From contig JAHLEZ010000032.1 in NCBI GenBank assembly GCA_020726505.1, positions 248,001 through 312,000 on the forward strand: 64,000 nt of DNA, written 5' to 3'. The notes under the pieces were generated by a model that was given only the letters and a program-made list of their open reading frames with translations, ran no database searches and was not told the origin of the DNA. Position numbers and translations under genes: made by a program. The stretch comes from Leptodontidium sp. MPI-SDFR-AT-0119 (lineage: Eukaryota > Ascomycota > Leotiomycetes > Helotiales > Leptodontidiaceae). The number at the start of each line of letters is the position of its first letter. Within the stretch, counting starts at the first letter, position 1. This document shows, piece after piece, positions 45,301 through 57,620 of the stretch.

Positions 45301-48300
45301 GAGACGGTTGAGAATCGAGGCTGGAATTGTTCCAGTTGTAAAGCAAATTGATACTGTGGCCGCTGAGTTCCCCGCTTACACGAATTATTTGGTGAGCTCA
45401 CTCATTTGTTCCTTTTCGATTGACGCAAAGTTTTCCTACCGAGTCGAATGTTCCAATGTTCTTTGAGAACATTGCCCGTTCCGCCCTCTTCTGCCATGAA
45501 GAAATTACTGATGTCCTTTTCTCTCATAGTATATGACCTACAATGGATCCGAGAGCGATATTACCTTCAACGACCACGGTGTTATGGTACTCGGCTCCGG
45601 TGTATACAGAATTGGCAGTAGTGTGGAGTTGTGAGTACATTTTCCTAACACTCTGACATGCATTGCTAATCTGCCACAGCGATTGGTGCTCAGTAAGAGC
45701 TATCCGAACTCTGCGTGAGTCTGGATTCAAGACCGTCATGGTTAACTACAACCCCGAAACTGTCAGTACCGACTACGATGAGGCCGACCGTCTCTACTTT
45801 GAAAATATCAACCTCGAGACAATCCTCGACATCTACCAACTTGAGAACTCAGGCGGTGTCCTCATTGCAATGGGTGGACAGACACCCAACAACATCGCCC
45901 TGCCTCTGCACCGTCTCAATGTCAAGGTTCTTGGAACCTCGCCAGAAATGATCGACACTGCCGAGAACCGTTACAAGTTCTCTCGTATGTTGGACAGAAT
46001 TGGTGTAGACCAGCCTACCTGGAAGGAGTTGACGAGTTTCGAGGAGGCCAAGGAATTCTGCAACAAGGTTTCATACCCAGTGCTTGTGCGTCCATCGTAT
46101 GTTCTCTCAGGCGCTGCCATGAACACTGTCTACTCTGAGGCGGATTTGGAGGCATATCTTCAACAGGCAGCTGAGGTGTCTCGGGAACACCCGGTTGTGA
46201 TCACTAAGTATATCGAGAATGCCAAGGAAATTGAGGTATGTCGTATTTTGCCTTGTCTTCTCGTTGATCTGAGATTTTGGGTTTATTCGCTTATTCATGA
46301 CCCTGATTTACAATATTGCGAAAGCCACAAGCTAATAGACCTGCAGATGGATGCTGTAGCCTGTAATGGTAAAATGGTTGGCCATTTCATCTCCGAGCAC
46401 GTCGAAAATGCCGGAGTTCACTCCGGTGACGCTACTTTGATCCTGCCTCCTCAGGACTTGGAGCTTACTACCATCCGACGTATCGAGGAGGCCACCCGCA
46501 AGATCGGTGATGCTTTGAATGTTACTGGACCGTTCAACATTCAATTCATTGCCAAGGACAACGATATCAAAGTTATCGAGTGTAACGTTCGAGCTTCCAG
46601 ATCTTTCCCCTTCGTCTCCAAGGTCATGGGAGTTGACTTGATCGAGATGGCGACGAAGGCGATCATGGGGGTTCCATTCCTCGAATACCCACCAACCCAC
46701 CTTCCTCCCAACTGTGTTGGTGTCAAGGTTCCTCAATTCAGTTTCTCTCGTCTCTCTGGCGCTGATCCTGTACTTGGTGTTGAGATGGCCTCCACTGGTG
46801 AAGTCGCATGCTTCGGTATTGACAAATATGAAGCTTACATCAAGGCACTGATTTCGACTGGATTCAAGTTGCCAAACCGAAACATCTTGCTCTCCATTGG
46901 TTCATACAAAGACAAGAAGGAGATGCTCCCATCCGTCATCAAGCTCCAGAAGATGGGCTACAAGCTTTTTGCTACTGCTGGTACTGCGGATTTCTTGCAA
47001 GAACATGATGTCCCTGTCCAATACCTCGAAATTCTCGGAGAGGACGAGGACGACCAAAAGTCGGAATACTCTTTGACCCAGCATCTTGCAAATAATATGA
47101 TCGACTTGTACATCAATCTTCCCTCAAGCAATCGCTACAGACGTCCTGCCAACTACATGAGCAAGGGATATAGAACGAGACGAATGGCTGTTGACTACCA
47201 AACTCCTCTTGTCACCAACGTCAAGAATGCCAAGATTCTCATTGAGGCAATTGCTCGTCACTTCGATATGGACATCAGCTCCATTGATGCTCAGACAAGC
47301 CACCGAACCATCGTTCTCCCTGGTCTCATCAATATCGCGGCCTTCGTCCCTGGTATCGCGACGCGGGGTAGCCACGACTTCCAAAATGTGACTCGAGCTT
47401 CCATTGCAGCTGGGTTTACCATGGTCAGAATCATGCCTCTTGGCCTCGAGGGATCTGTCACCGATGCTCGCGCTTTGAAGACTGCCCAGCTGAACAGCAA
47501 ACGGGGGGCCAGTTGTGACTACAATTTCTCTGTTGCAGCAACATCTGCCAACGCAGACCAGATCAGCCAAGTCACTGGCGAGGTTGGATCTCTCTTCATC
47601 CCATTCAACCACCTTTCGGACAACATTAGCAAGGTCGCAGCCATGACTGCTCATTTCGAGGCATGGCCAAGCTTCAAGCCTATTATTACGGACGCCAAGA
47701 TGACTGATTTGGCTTCAATCCTTCTCCTTGCAAGTCTTCACAGCCGCAAGATTCACGTCACCAGTGTCACGACCAAGGACGATATCAAGTTGATCGCTTT
47801 GTCGAAGGAGAAGGGTTTGAAGGTCACCTGTGATGTTTCAGTCTACTCGCTCTTCCTCTCTCAAGCCGACTTTCCTGAGGCCAAGTTCCTGCCCACTGCC
47901 GAAGATCAGAAGGTTCTCTGGGAACACATCACCATCATTGATGTCTTCTCTGTTGGCAGTCTTCCATACCAGCTTGCACATGCCGCTCAAAAGCCAGCAA
48001 ATGCTGCGATTGGTATTGCCGATACAGTCCCTCTGTTGTTCAGCGCTGTTGCTGATGGTAGATTGACCGTTGATGATATCAAGGCACGCCTCCACGACAA
48101 TCCCAAGGAGATCTTCGAGCTTCACGAACAGATTGGAGCTTCCGTTGAGATTGAAGTCGATCGTCCCTACACTGTTGCCGAGGGAGCAGTTTGGTCTCCG
48201 TTCGTAGGAAAGAAAGTTCGTGGATCGGTGCAAAGAGTCATCTTCCAAGAGAAGACAGCTTGTTTGGATGGTGAACCTTGCTACGATGGTGTTGATGGCA

Positions 48301-49571
48301 AGGACATGTCGTCTCATTTGATCGATGCGCACTTGGCCGTTCCCACTTCCCCACTGGCTAAGGCGATTGGCTCACCTGCAATGGGACCAAGACCAGACAG
48401 TTCTCATGGAAGAAGGCTTTCTATGCTCGGTGCCCCAGCTATGCGTGCTGCCAATAGAGCACGATTCCTCGACGGTGCATCTGCTACTTCTCAATCTCCA
48501 AAGGGTGCTTCCGCCATCTCGGAGGACTTTGGACCTCCGCTCTACCCCCAACCTACCATCTCCCCGTCTCTACAATCTCTACTTGGTCAATCGCCCTTCA
48601 AGAACCAACACGTTCTGTCCGTCAACCAATTCACCCGTCAAGACCTCCATCTCCTTTTCACCGTTGCACAGGAGATGCGTCTCGGTGTTCAGAGAGAAGG
48701 TGTTCTGTCCATCCTCAAGGGACGTGTTCTCATGACAATGTTCTACGAGCCATCTACTCGCACATCAGCTTCCTTCGATGCTGCTATGCAAAGACTTGGT
48801 GGACGAACTGTCGCCATCACCACATCGCACTCCAGCACCGTGAAGGGCGAGTCTTTGGCTGACTCCATCCGCACTCTGGGATGTTACGGCGATGCCATTG
48901 TTCTTCGTCACCCAGAAGAAAGCAGTGCGGCCACCGCAGCGAAGTTCTCCCCAGTGCCAATTATCAACGGAGGCAACGGTGCAAAGGAGCACCCAACTCA
49001 AGCATTCCTTGACTTGTTCACCATCCGTGAGGAACTCGGAACGGTTACTGGACTTACAATTACCTTCACTGGTGACTTGAGATATGGTCGTACGGTTCAC
49101 TCCCTCGTCAAACTCCTCCAACACTACGACGTCAACATCCAACTCGTTTCTCCCAAGGCCCTCGCCATCCCATCAGAGATCCGCGAGTTGATTAAGTCGA
49201 AGCCCGGCCAACTCATCGTTGAAAGTACGGAGCTAACCCCGGAGATCATCGCACGCAGTGATGTCCTCTACTGCACACGCGTGCAAAAGGAGCGATTTGA
49301 CGACTTGGAAGAGTATGAGCGACTGAAGGATAGTTTCATCGTCGATAACAAGACGCTGAAGAACGCGAAGAGTACGATGATTGTTATGCACCCGCTGCCT
49401 CGAAATCGTGAGATTGGCGAGGAGGTCGACTTCGACCAGCGGGCGGCGTACTTTAGACAGGTTTGTCCACCCCTAATTCACCCCCTCGAACTTGCGTATG
49501 CTAATCCCCTGCAGATGAGATATGGCCTGTACACTCGCATGGCGCTGTTGGCCCTGGTCATGGCACCGTAA
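42390..49571 (+). CDS. URA2: Carbamoyl-phosphate synthase / aspartate transcarbamoylase multifunctional enzyme
   Basis: Six exons (42390-43011, 43098-45391, 45530-45630, 45680-46235, 46347-49460, 49515-49571) give 2,247 residues, the usual size for URA2/pyrABCN/pyr-3. It does the first two steps of UMP synthesis in the cytosol. Domain order: glutamine amidotransferase (1-400; nucleophile Cys310 in [12 protein letters not shown] near 397); carbamoyl-phosphate synthase large part (430-1480; [56 protein letters not shown]); dihydroorotase-like domain (1500-1840) lacking the His-x-His ligands ([10 protein letters not shown]), as in other fungi; aspartate transcarbamoylase (from about 1940; [31 protein letters not shown]). 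UTP feedback is known for the family. I prefer ATG 42390 because the conserved start [11 protein letters not shown] begins there. The frame stays open upstream with ATGs at 42060 and 42183. Confidence 0.97.
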
Positions 49572-50433
49572 ATCAGAATAGAGCTTAGGGTGGACGTATA
49601 TAGACTGCATACATACATGGGATTCGGGATCTTGCAACGGCGTTCGTTGGGTTTTTGCTTCATTCTGGGGGCATGGGAAAAGTTTATGTATTGCCAATTA
49701 AGTAAATAGCAATCAAGTATGCATGGGACTCGTTGAGTAGGGCTGTCCCACTCTCTCTGCGTCTTGATATGATCATGGTGTTAATCGCACATTGGTCAAG
49801 GAGAGGAAATATTGTTTTGGGTATGGGGGGGTATTTAGTCTAGGCTACCGGTACTCCGATCATTGGGCGTTTCCGTGGGGAAATCCGATCATGTACATAT
49901 ATCAATCTTCAGAATGTGTGTTGTTTGTTGAATACAATCCTCGTTCGTTTGCAATCCTTCGTTTGAAGGAAGACGCATTGTGCAACGCCGTTCTTTTTGT
50001 GTGCAAATATCCTTCCTTGAACCAGAGGAAAGCCATGGCGATGTATTCACACAAGCACTCAAGCACTCAGATACTTCAGGTCTCATGATCTCGACCCCGA
50101 GATGAGAAGAATGCGATCGAGGCGATGACTTGGACTGGGAATGGATTCCAATGGAAGAAAATACGTCCCCAAAGAGCGCTCCAGATCTTTCTTACTGTAC
50201 CTAGTTGGCCCAGCATCCAACTCAACTCAGAGGGGACACATTCTCCTAAACTTCCCATCCGTTCAGTCAACAACACATACGCCAAGGAGCTTCACCCTCG
50301 ACCGTCCCCAAGCTAAAGTCAAAATTCCACCAGCAACGAGGCTAGAACAACCGCCAAGGCTGAGGAGAGCCAACACCGTCTATTCTAGTCCAAGCCAGGC
50401 CAGTACCTAAGGTTACATACCTTAGGGAATAGA
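49572..50433. other. Intergenic, nothing recognised
   Basis: 3' flank of the pyrimidine gene. Short overlapping frames only; no repeats or RNA genes recognised. Confidence 0.4.
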
Positions 50434-50800
50434 CTACCACAAGCCACGATCATCGACCATAGGTAGAGCTTGAGGGAATTTTCCAAATCGAGGAATTGCA
50501 GAACTGGTGTGGATTTTGAGATGGGGAATGGCAGGGATGATTCGGAAGATATGCCATGCGTCCGGATCGTCTAGAGTTAAATTTACGATGGATGGATGTC
50601 TCACGGATATCGGAGCGGCAGTCAGGAACGCGGGAACTGGGTGATCGATCCTTGGGAGACCAGGCTCGTCGGTAGGGGTCAGCTTGGACGAGGGATCTCC
50701 TGAAGATCGGAGCTTTGACGGGCTTGGTAGGAGGGGGTGAAGAGGCGGGGTTACGGTACTGGGGACATGACTTTGGGGTGGGTTGTTTGAATTTCAGATG
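50434..50800 (-). CDS. Probable 3' exon of an unknown gene
   Basis: One minus-strand frame lacking an ATG but open for about 120 codons reads like real protein: PTDEPGLPRIDHPVPAFLTA, then LDDPDAWHIFRIIPAIPHLK and FGKFPQALPMVDDRGLW, ending at TAG 50434-50436. A branch/acceptor-like sequence (CTGAAAT...CAAAG) lies near 50795-50815, so it could be a last exon. I could not place the upstream exon; candidate coding lies near 50900-51110. A second open frame overlaps it (50450-50881), starts with TTG and looks like a shadow. I do not recognise the family. Confidence 0.4.
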
Positions 50801-51112
50801 GTTGAGAGGGGAATGTGATACAGCTCCTTTGTTCTTGGGTGCACATCTTCGAGCCTCGAACTGATCCTTCTGTCCAAGCAATGTTTCTCTAATTGGGTGT
50901 CAGGATTCAGTGATCAGCCAGTTGGAGACTCCAAGTGGGAAATTGTGATGCGAGTACGAGTTGGACGCCAGTTGCGCAACAGAGGTAGACACTCCAACCC
51001 AGGCTCTTTGGAGTAAGCGGAATGCATGTCGTAAGTTTCCCATAAAACTCTTGGTCTCTCCTTCTAGGGCAAATCTAGTTCCTGGATCTGCCGGGCAACA
51101 TGTCAGGAACAA

Positions 51113-52163
51113 ATCTAAATGAGCATAGTCTACATCGTGGGCAGGAGAGCAGTGGATCCGCGGGTGTCCAGTTTCTCGGCGCAGGGCTTAGCCATCTGAT
51201 GGCCTAGCTGGCCGAGTATCGGTCAGACACCCGGTTGGGTTGATGAGCTTGCTGTGCAATAAGCTTCAATAGTTTGGAAGTGCGCGTGGGCGAATTTCTT
51301 GCTGCTTGCTTGCTTGAGGTTGAGTGGGTGGGGTGGCTCACCCGAAGTTTCCATGAGAACTTTGAGATGCATGGAGTTTGGGCTGTTCTGCTGAGCTGCA
51401 TCTTTCAACTTGCCAATATTTTCTTACTGCATTGCAATGTTATGTTGAGTGATATTAATCCCTTGTTAAGGATCCGCTTCGATGCTAAGCGACAAAACAA
51501 CAACTCCCCTGGCTCGCTGGAATGTCATACCACTTCTTCAACACGTGCTCATATCTCATCTCTTCCATTGGTGATATTATTAATGGGGTCATTGGCAGCC
51601 ACTGCATGATCTTGAAAATGGATTTTAGACCGAACAACTGGGGAAATAACGTCAAATGATTTGTTTCACGAAAGAGAAAGTTGCAGCGAGCCGCTTCGCA
51701 AAACAAGCTCCATTTGGTCATTTTGCGGCGATATCAACTCTAAGTTCCTTGGCATGTAAGCCACTTCATGCATTCGACCATTCATTTCTCCTTTTGTGAT
51801 GCTCGGTACTGATTCCCATCAGACTAGGATGTTTTTCTTTTAGTCGAGACAGAGGGAGGCTCAGAGTGGGGTAGACATAGCCTTTATTTTAACGTTATTC
51901 TCAGACATCGACTTTACTAGATGGCTCAGAAAATAGGTCTGTTGTTGCATTGTTTGCGTCAAACGACTCGAGCAGAGTCTACACTTGGTCAAGTTTGACC
52001 TCCGCAGACTTCTGTTGACTTGCCGATAAGTTCTGCTGTGTTTGAACACTTGTGGGTGCTGAGTTGATCCAGAAAAAATCTACAGTAGATCGCACCCTGA
52101 ATGCTCTGTTCTTCCTTGATAGCGTTAATCTGATGGGTTAGAGGCTTCCTGCTGCCAAAGTTC
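51113..52163. other. Intergenic, nothing recognised
   Basis: About 1 kb with only short frames on both strands. No repeats, RNA genes or motifs were identified. Confidence 0.4.
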
Positions 52164-52934
52164 ATGTGCAGGGTCAAGGGCGAGCGACTAGCTAATGCTA
52201 GAGCATTGTTCAATTCTGGTTGCCGGGTCCATGTTGTTCAAGTCAGAACGGTTAGAAGTGGCGCTGCAGAAGAACCCAATCATGCAGCCTTTTCTCTCGC
52301 TATCTCATCGACTTCCCCTGCTCAGCACACATACGATAATATTGTTGGGAAAATACGCCGCCTGGCAACGATCGAGACTGGACTCCAATCATCAAGCTTT
52401 ATTCTCGATGACTCTAAAAGATACATTAGTTTCCCGAAGGACAACATATCTTTCATAGCAGAATATGTTTCCATCTCTAGATTCGGTCCGTTTCACATTT
52501 CCTCCCATTTCTCTTCCCCGGGGCTCCTGCCCCGTTTTTCTCTCAACCCATCTCGTCTCGCACACCTTCCACCTAACTCACCACAAGATGCAAACTCAAC
52601 CCACACAGGAGTCGGAATTCTCGACCTCGAAAAAACCGCCGCCTATGCTTTGTATACTAAAATGTTTACCTGCACCGACAACTTCAATAAAACAACACCC
52701 GCGGTCAACGGCCACAAGAACTTCACAAGCTGGGAATGGGAGGCAACGTTTAACTATGTGAGGCCAATGGAGGGGTTGGCGCATGAGGAAGTATTTGGGC
52801 CTGCAATAGAGGATGGGAGGTCTGTATGTTGGGCTCGCGAGTCCGAATTGAGAATTCAACTGGTTGATTCTTTTGTCCCCTTCCTGGTGACATGCTTGTC
52901 GAACTGCCTGATTCGAATTCCGAAGGATCCTTAG
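52164..52934 (+). CDS. Hypothetical protein, doubtful
   Basis: An ATG-started open frame of 256 codons with no intron needed. The C-terminal half looks more protein-like (ILDLEKTAAYALYTKMF, NGHKNFTSWEWEATFNYV), whereas the N-terminal half is unremarkable. No signal peptide, membrane segment or known domain is visible, and an overlapping frame at 52465-52761 is also open. It may be a real orphan gene, part of one, or chance. Confidence 0.28.
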   Translation: MCRVKGERLANARALFNSGCRVHVVQVRTVRSGAAEEPNHAAFSLAISSTSPAQHTYDNIVGKIRRLATIETGLQSSSFILDDSKRYISFPKDNISFIAEYVSISRFGPFHISSHFSSPGLLPRFSLNPSRLAHLPPNSPQDANSTHTGVGILDLEKTAAYALYTKMFTCTDNFNKTTPAVNGHKNFTSWEWEATFNYVRPMEGLAHEEVFGPAIEDGRSVCWARESELRIQLVDSFVPFLVTCLSNCLIRIPKDP

Positions 52935-53235
52935 ATCATCATCTGAGGCTAGAGTGACTCGCTCCACCTATTTCAGGAGCCCACTCGTTGACAGCATAAG
53001 AAATCCCGGCATCGCAATTTTCTAAGACCAAAACAAAGAAAAACAACACCGATACCTAATTAAACATTCGAAAAGCAAAGAATAAATCGACAAAACCCCC
53101 TCAGCCTTCTCCCATTTGCCACAAACGCCTCTTGCAAAACCCCAAGATCGCTGCCCATCCACGCTCGCCTTCGAAGGAGAACGAGTCAAAACAGCCGCCC
53201 CAAAAACCTATCATCTCTATGTCTTCGACGATACA

Positions 53236-54614
53236 CTATTGACTTCCATTCTTGTCATCTCTTATAATATTCTCCCGACTGGCAGTGTTGAAGTTCGGCT
53301 CGTTGCGACTATGGGAATGAAGTGCGCTACCTCCAGTAGGGGTAACTATCGTTAAATGCGAACTTCCGAGAAGGTGTGGAAAATATTTCTGAACAAGCGC
53401 CTTGAATGTAGCTAGACAAGAGAGTACGAGGGCGAGATGGATCTCCAAGGTTGATAAGTTCAACGAACCGGCCTAAAATTAACTTAGTAATACAAATAAC
53501 AAGGAGGGTATAAAAATGTGTACAGTAGACCCTATAAATACGTTAGTAAAATATTTGAAAGTGAGATTAAAGTCATCTTACATGTGCTGTCTTTCATGCC
53601 TGTAAATATTATTATTAGCAGTTAAATACGACAGATTGAAGACAAGTACGTACGAGAAGGATTGTTGAATAAAGAAATAAGATTATATAAACGGAGAATG
53701 CTCGCAATAAGAACACTAGTAGCTATTAGCTCAGTTATGAAACACCCTCAGCTAGTTTTCAATTTATGGCTGGCTACTCACATTAACCCGACACCAAATA
53801 CGCCTTCTACGGCTAATCGCTGTCTCTTGGGAACTGCCGAACGTTAATATTAAACTTTTTGTAAGTGCCAATTTCCTTACGCTGCATCTCCCAAACAATA
53901 GGGATTGGGAGTATGAATATAGCCAAGTCAAAAACCATGTTCAGAGTGCTTGTAGCGATATAAAAAGCGTTGGCATTAATACACCTTCCAGCAACTTCTG
54001 GATTCCAAACTTTGGTAAAAGGTATGCAAACCACCACAGATATGCTGGCGTTGATAATTCCAAGGACAGAGACCGATACCATCAAGATATATAGTATAAC
54101 CCGAAAGCGAGTATGAGGGGTGAGTCGAAGGTAAAGAGCAAGGTAAGACAGTTTGATAAACATGTGGCAGAGGTTATAAACGAGCTGCACGTTAATAAGT
54201 ATTAGCTCACGAAACATACATGCAGAATAGGTAGGTGGCCTACTCCTATTGATGCCATGATTTTAGTAAACATCGGGACGCTCGCAAGCTTTACGTATTG
54301 AATATGGAGCCCTAGCCCATATTTTGTCACTAATTTTATGTTAGTGATAAGCCTGCTAAAGTAATTAAAGTTAACGTAGCTTACTCCAAATACCGAGTGA
54401 TGAACAAGCTTGAGCTAGAAAGAATCCGATCGTGATGAGAACTATATTATCAGTATCCTCTATCAAAGGCAGTACTTCTAGGGCACATACTATCATCGAC
54501 TCCAACGCGCTCGATGAGAAAATGCCGAGTAAGGAGTCGTATACTGATGGCGATCAAAGAAATCGCCATCCATGTGATATTGAAACCGATAATTGAAGCT
54601 CGTTTGTCGTCCAT
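53236..54614 (-). CDS. Rhodopsin-domain (PTH11-like) integral membrane protein
   Basis: A nine-exon model in phase gives 323 residues: 54614-54491, 54441-54385, 54329-54220, 54184-53881, 53833-53782, 53715-53654, 53599-53582, 53531-53524, 53472-53236. It reads as the fungal Rhodopsin-domain family (PF20684): start MDDKRASIIGFNITWMAISL, KYGLGLHIQYV, LSYLALYLRLTP, VCIPFTKVWNPEVAGRC, STLNMVFDLAIFILPIPIVW, LPKRQRLAVEGVFGVGL, and the tail LEIHLALVLSCLATFKALVQ. About seven hydrophobic segments are present. Most junctions restore family-like sequence at good donors and branch sites. Exons 7 and 8 are only 18 and 8 nt and intron 3 only 35 nt, so that part is uncertain. If the microexons are wrong, the gene may be slightly degraded. 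PTH11-type proteins act as plasma-membrane receptors in plant pathogens. Confidence 0.65.
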
Positions 54615-56639
54615 AGTTGCGGGGGCTCCAAGAATGACGATAGCAAGGAAATTGAGGGGACTCTTCGAGGTGTCGTCCTTCAATCATATATTCTCCTCCT
54701 ATGGCTGGGACGGCAGTGCTAGGTTCGACATGTGAGTCTCATATGAGTTCGAAAGAAAATCATCCCGCGCTTCAACTTCAGTCACCGAATCAGAGGTGAA
54801 GGGTAGCATTTGAATGCCCTTCAGCACTGATGCGAACCATTCTTGATGTCTCGGAATGAGATGCAAGCGAAGGTGCAGAGGCGTCTCGATAGACCCGGAC
54901 GGACGACACGGAAATCGCGGTGGCCTCCAGTATCTAATGGACCCAATGGGACGGACTTCGGCTGCTAAGCATGGCGATCTGGGGATTCCATGGCGCACAG
55001 TTTCAAATTCATTGATGGAGCATTCCGGTCACGTTACGGGTCAGCCAGCTGTTGGTCTTGGATTCCAATTGGCAGGCTGGAGAATGGCTTGGTTCTCCAG
55101 AAATTTAGGAGGAGTCGGGCTTAACTGGCTTGAGTTCCATCGGGTAAGTTTTCCGGCCCTTACCCGAAGCGAAGTTAGTGGCCTATTATATATGTGTTGT
55201 GACTATTTCGCAGATAAGATGTAGTTGCTTTATAGCATGCGTCTGGTGTCGCAAGCCACATTAGCCATGAAACGCCTGCAAATGCTCGGGAGTAAAGAGC
55301 CATCAAATACTTCGAAGTAACCACTCGAACTTCGCAATGTCGTTTCCTGCCGTTGCTCTAGGTAAATAAATCCCTGTGGGTACGGATTTCAAGATTCTTG
55401 GACGCCTGCGAGGCGTTCGAATCGGATGACCAGTCCTCGTCGTCTCGACTAGTTGGCTGACACTGTTGCCATCATTACAGTATCGTCGTACGAACGTCAA
55501 TTGCAGCCGCGGTAACAGCCGCAATGGGGAATAAAAGGGAGAGCAAAAAAAGGAAGTTCATGGTTGGTTGATTGGTACGAGCCGGCCGGGTCGGCGACGA
55601 GATTTCGCGCAAGAGAGGCGGCCACGGGATGGATTGGGAAGCGAGACTGTCATCGGCGTGGGAAGGATCGTAATATCGGAGAGGTAAGGCGGGGTGCATC
55701 GAACCGATGACAATGGAGGGATATGCCGGGCCGGAATTCAATAAATCAATGCTTTCTTGTCGAGTCCTCAGCATCAGGGGCTTGGGCTTGCATTAGTTGG
55801 ATTACGGAGGTGGAATTCCGCGCCCGATCTCGATCTGTACCCACTGGACGGGAAACGGCCGACTTTTGGCACAGATCACCACCAAAAATCCATTTAATTT
55901 CTATTAAAAAAGGCATGTAACTTTATAACCACAAACACGAATTCTTTTAAAACAAAGGGGCTAGTATATTGCACTTATTAGATTTATTGCATCATCTTAA
56001 ATAATTACAAAAGTAATTGTGGTTGTGGAATAATCGTCCTTTTAAGCCGGTGCTATGAATCGGCCACTTCCCATCCACCTGGAGAGCCACCTCCTGCTTG
56101 TTAACTGAATCTCGCGGCCGAGGGCAGGGCGAGGCTGACGGGGAAATCGGGAGTAAGCGCTAAAAATGACCCATTTCAGGTTCTGTGGCATTTTCTCTCA
56201 TTCAACGAATGATGGTTCCCGCCTCTCGAACCGTTTTCTGATATCTGAGCACAGCTTCCTCGGATTGACCCAGCATTACAGGAGGCTATCATAGCGCTCA
56301 ATTTCTATTCGGCTCTAATCTTACGCGATTATAGTAGGCCACTTGATCCATGTCCTGTCCTGTGGAGGTAAAGTACGAATGCGGGAATTTCCTTCCGAGA
56401 TCATAGAGTAGAAAAAAAAACCACAACCTCACTCAGCTTGGACGAAATTCTTGGAAAATCAACGCGTAAAGCGCGCCAAAAGCCTATTTTCATGCGTTAT
56501 TTCACTCTCTAGCACCATAGGTATCACCCAATACCCGTGTTACTAGGATAAGCCCAATAAAATGGCCGGAAGTGGGTAAAGTTGCTCCCTACTACCGCGA
56601 GCATGGCATTATACTCCTCGACGAACCAGCACAACTACA
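54615..56639. other. Gene-poor region
   Basis: No supported gene over about 2 kb. One notable item is a minus-strand ATG at 55561 that opens a signal-peptide-like start (MNFLFLLSLLFPIAAVTAAA) but meets a stop after 28 codons. A different frame then continues open to 55303 (RRYCNDGNSVSQLVETTRTG). This may be a small secreted-protein gene with a frameshift or an unrecognised intron. Confidence 0.35.
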
Positions 56640-57620
56640 ATCAATGGCGCGATAACAGCCAATCTCAATCAATATCATTAGTCCGGTCCTTGATAGCCTT
56701 ACCGTAAGTTACCGAATATGTCAGAAAGACCCGCGAGTAACCCACAATGCAGGAACTCCTCATGGAGATCCGTAACGGCCTCAAAGAAACAAGGAATATC
56801 CACGAGAAGGTCATAATCATCAAGCAAGGCTGGGACACTACACGACCAGCAGGCTCGCTACTATTGAACCCAAGTTCGGGCATTTGATTATGAGCGCAAG
56901 TAGTAGCTACCGGCCCAGGAATAGCCACGCTCCCGTCACTCGGACCACTTCGAACCTCCACGCTCCCAAGACGGCATCACGCCATCTAGACCGAGAGATT
57001 AAGGTAAAGTGAGGGACAGCCACTCGATCCAAGCTCTGCGATGGCTGGAAAGAATTGCTTAATTGCTTAAGCCTTCATGGCAGGCTTGACTACCACAAAT
57101 CTCCCAAGCCAAGTCACGGCAGCTAAGAAACTTAAGAGTGGGGACATCATTATATACACAAGTACAATGGAAGGCGCGGAGAAACTCAAGGGCAAGAGAG
57201 AGTGGTTATCCACCCTGGGCACAAAGGCGGAGGTTCTGGAAGAGACATATAGAGTCTTGGTTTATGGAGTTCCGGCCAACAGGGTCAATGTCAATAACCA
57301 AGCTCAGGTCATAAAACAAATCAAAATGGAAAACATCTACATCATCAAAGGTATGGAAATAAAGTTTGTCAGATAGCTCTCCCCGAAAACGATTTAAAAC
57401 AAGAAAGTTTCCTCCCTTATTGTCGAATTTACCAAACCCGAACACGCGAACATTGCAATTAATGAGGGTCTCATCATCGAGGTAGCGCTTCCCGCTCCTG
57501 CTCCCCAGAGCCAAGAGAAGATCATATCATGTAAAGAAGAAGTGGGTTCGCAAACACGATGCACAAAATTCGCAACACAATGCGCAAACGCGAAGAAGTG
57601 TATCGTCTCGAGTGTATCGT
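56640..57620 (+). mobile_element. Tad-like non-LTR retrotransposon ORF1 fragment
   Basis: Plus-strand pieces resemble the gag-like ORF1 of Tad-clade LINEs. An N-terminal part near 56748-56850 reads MQELLMEIRNGLKETRNIHE. Then comes 57077-57376 (AAKKLKSGDIIIYTSTMEGA, VLVYGVPANRVNVNNQAQVI), and after a frame change SLIVEFTKPEHANIAINEGL near 57415-57475, where the family has its zinc-knuckle lead-in. Internal stops and frame changes show it is dead. No reverse transcriptase follows, so only the 5' part of the element is present. Confidence 0.6.

Noticed and set aside
52465..52761. 98-codon plus-strand open frame starting inside the 256-codon hypothetical frame
   Set aside because: It overlaps in another frame with no supporting splice or domain evidence. 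Only the longer frame was kept, and at low confidence.
53236..54683. Calling the Rhodopsin-domain gene a RIP pseudogene
   Set aside because: At first it looked broken because open frames are short and AT-rich, but phase-consistent introns with branch sites restore a nearly complete family sequence.
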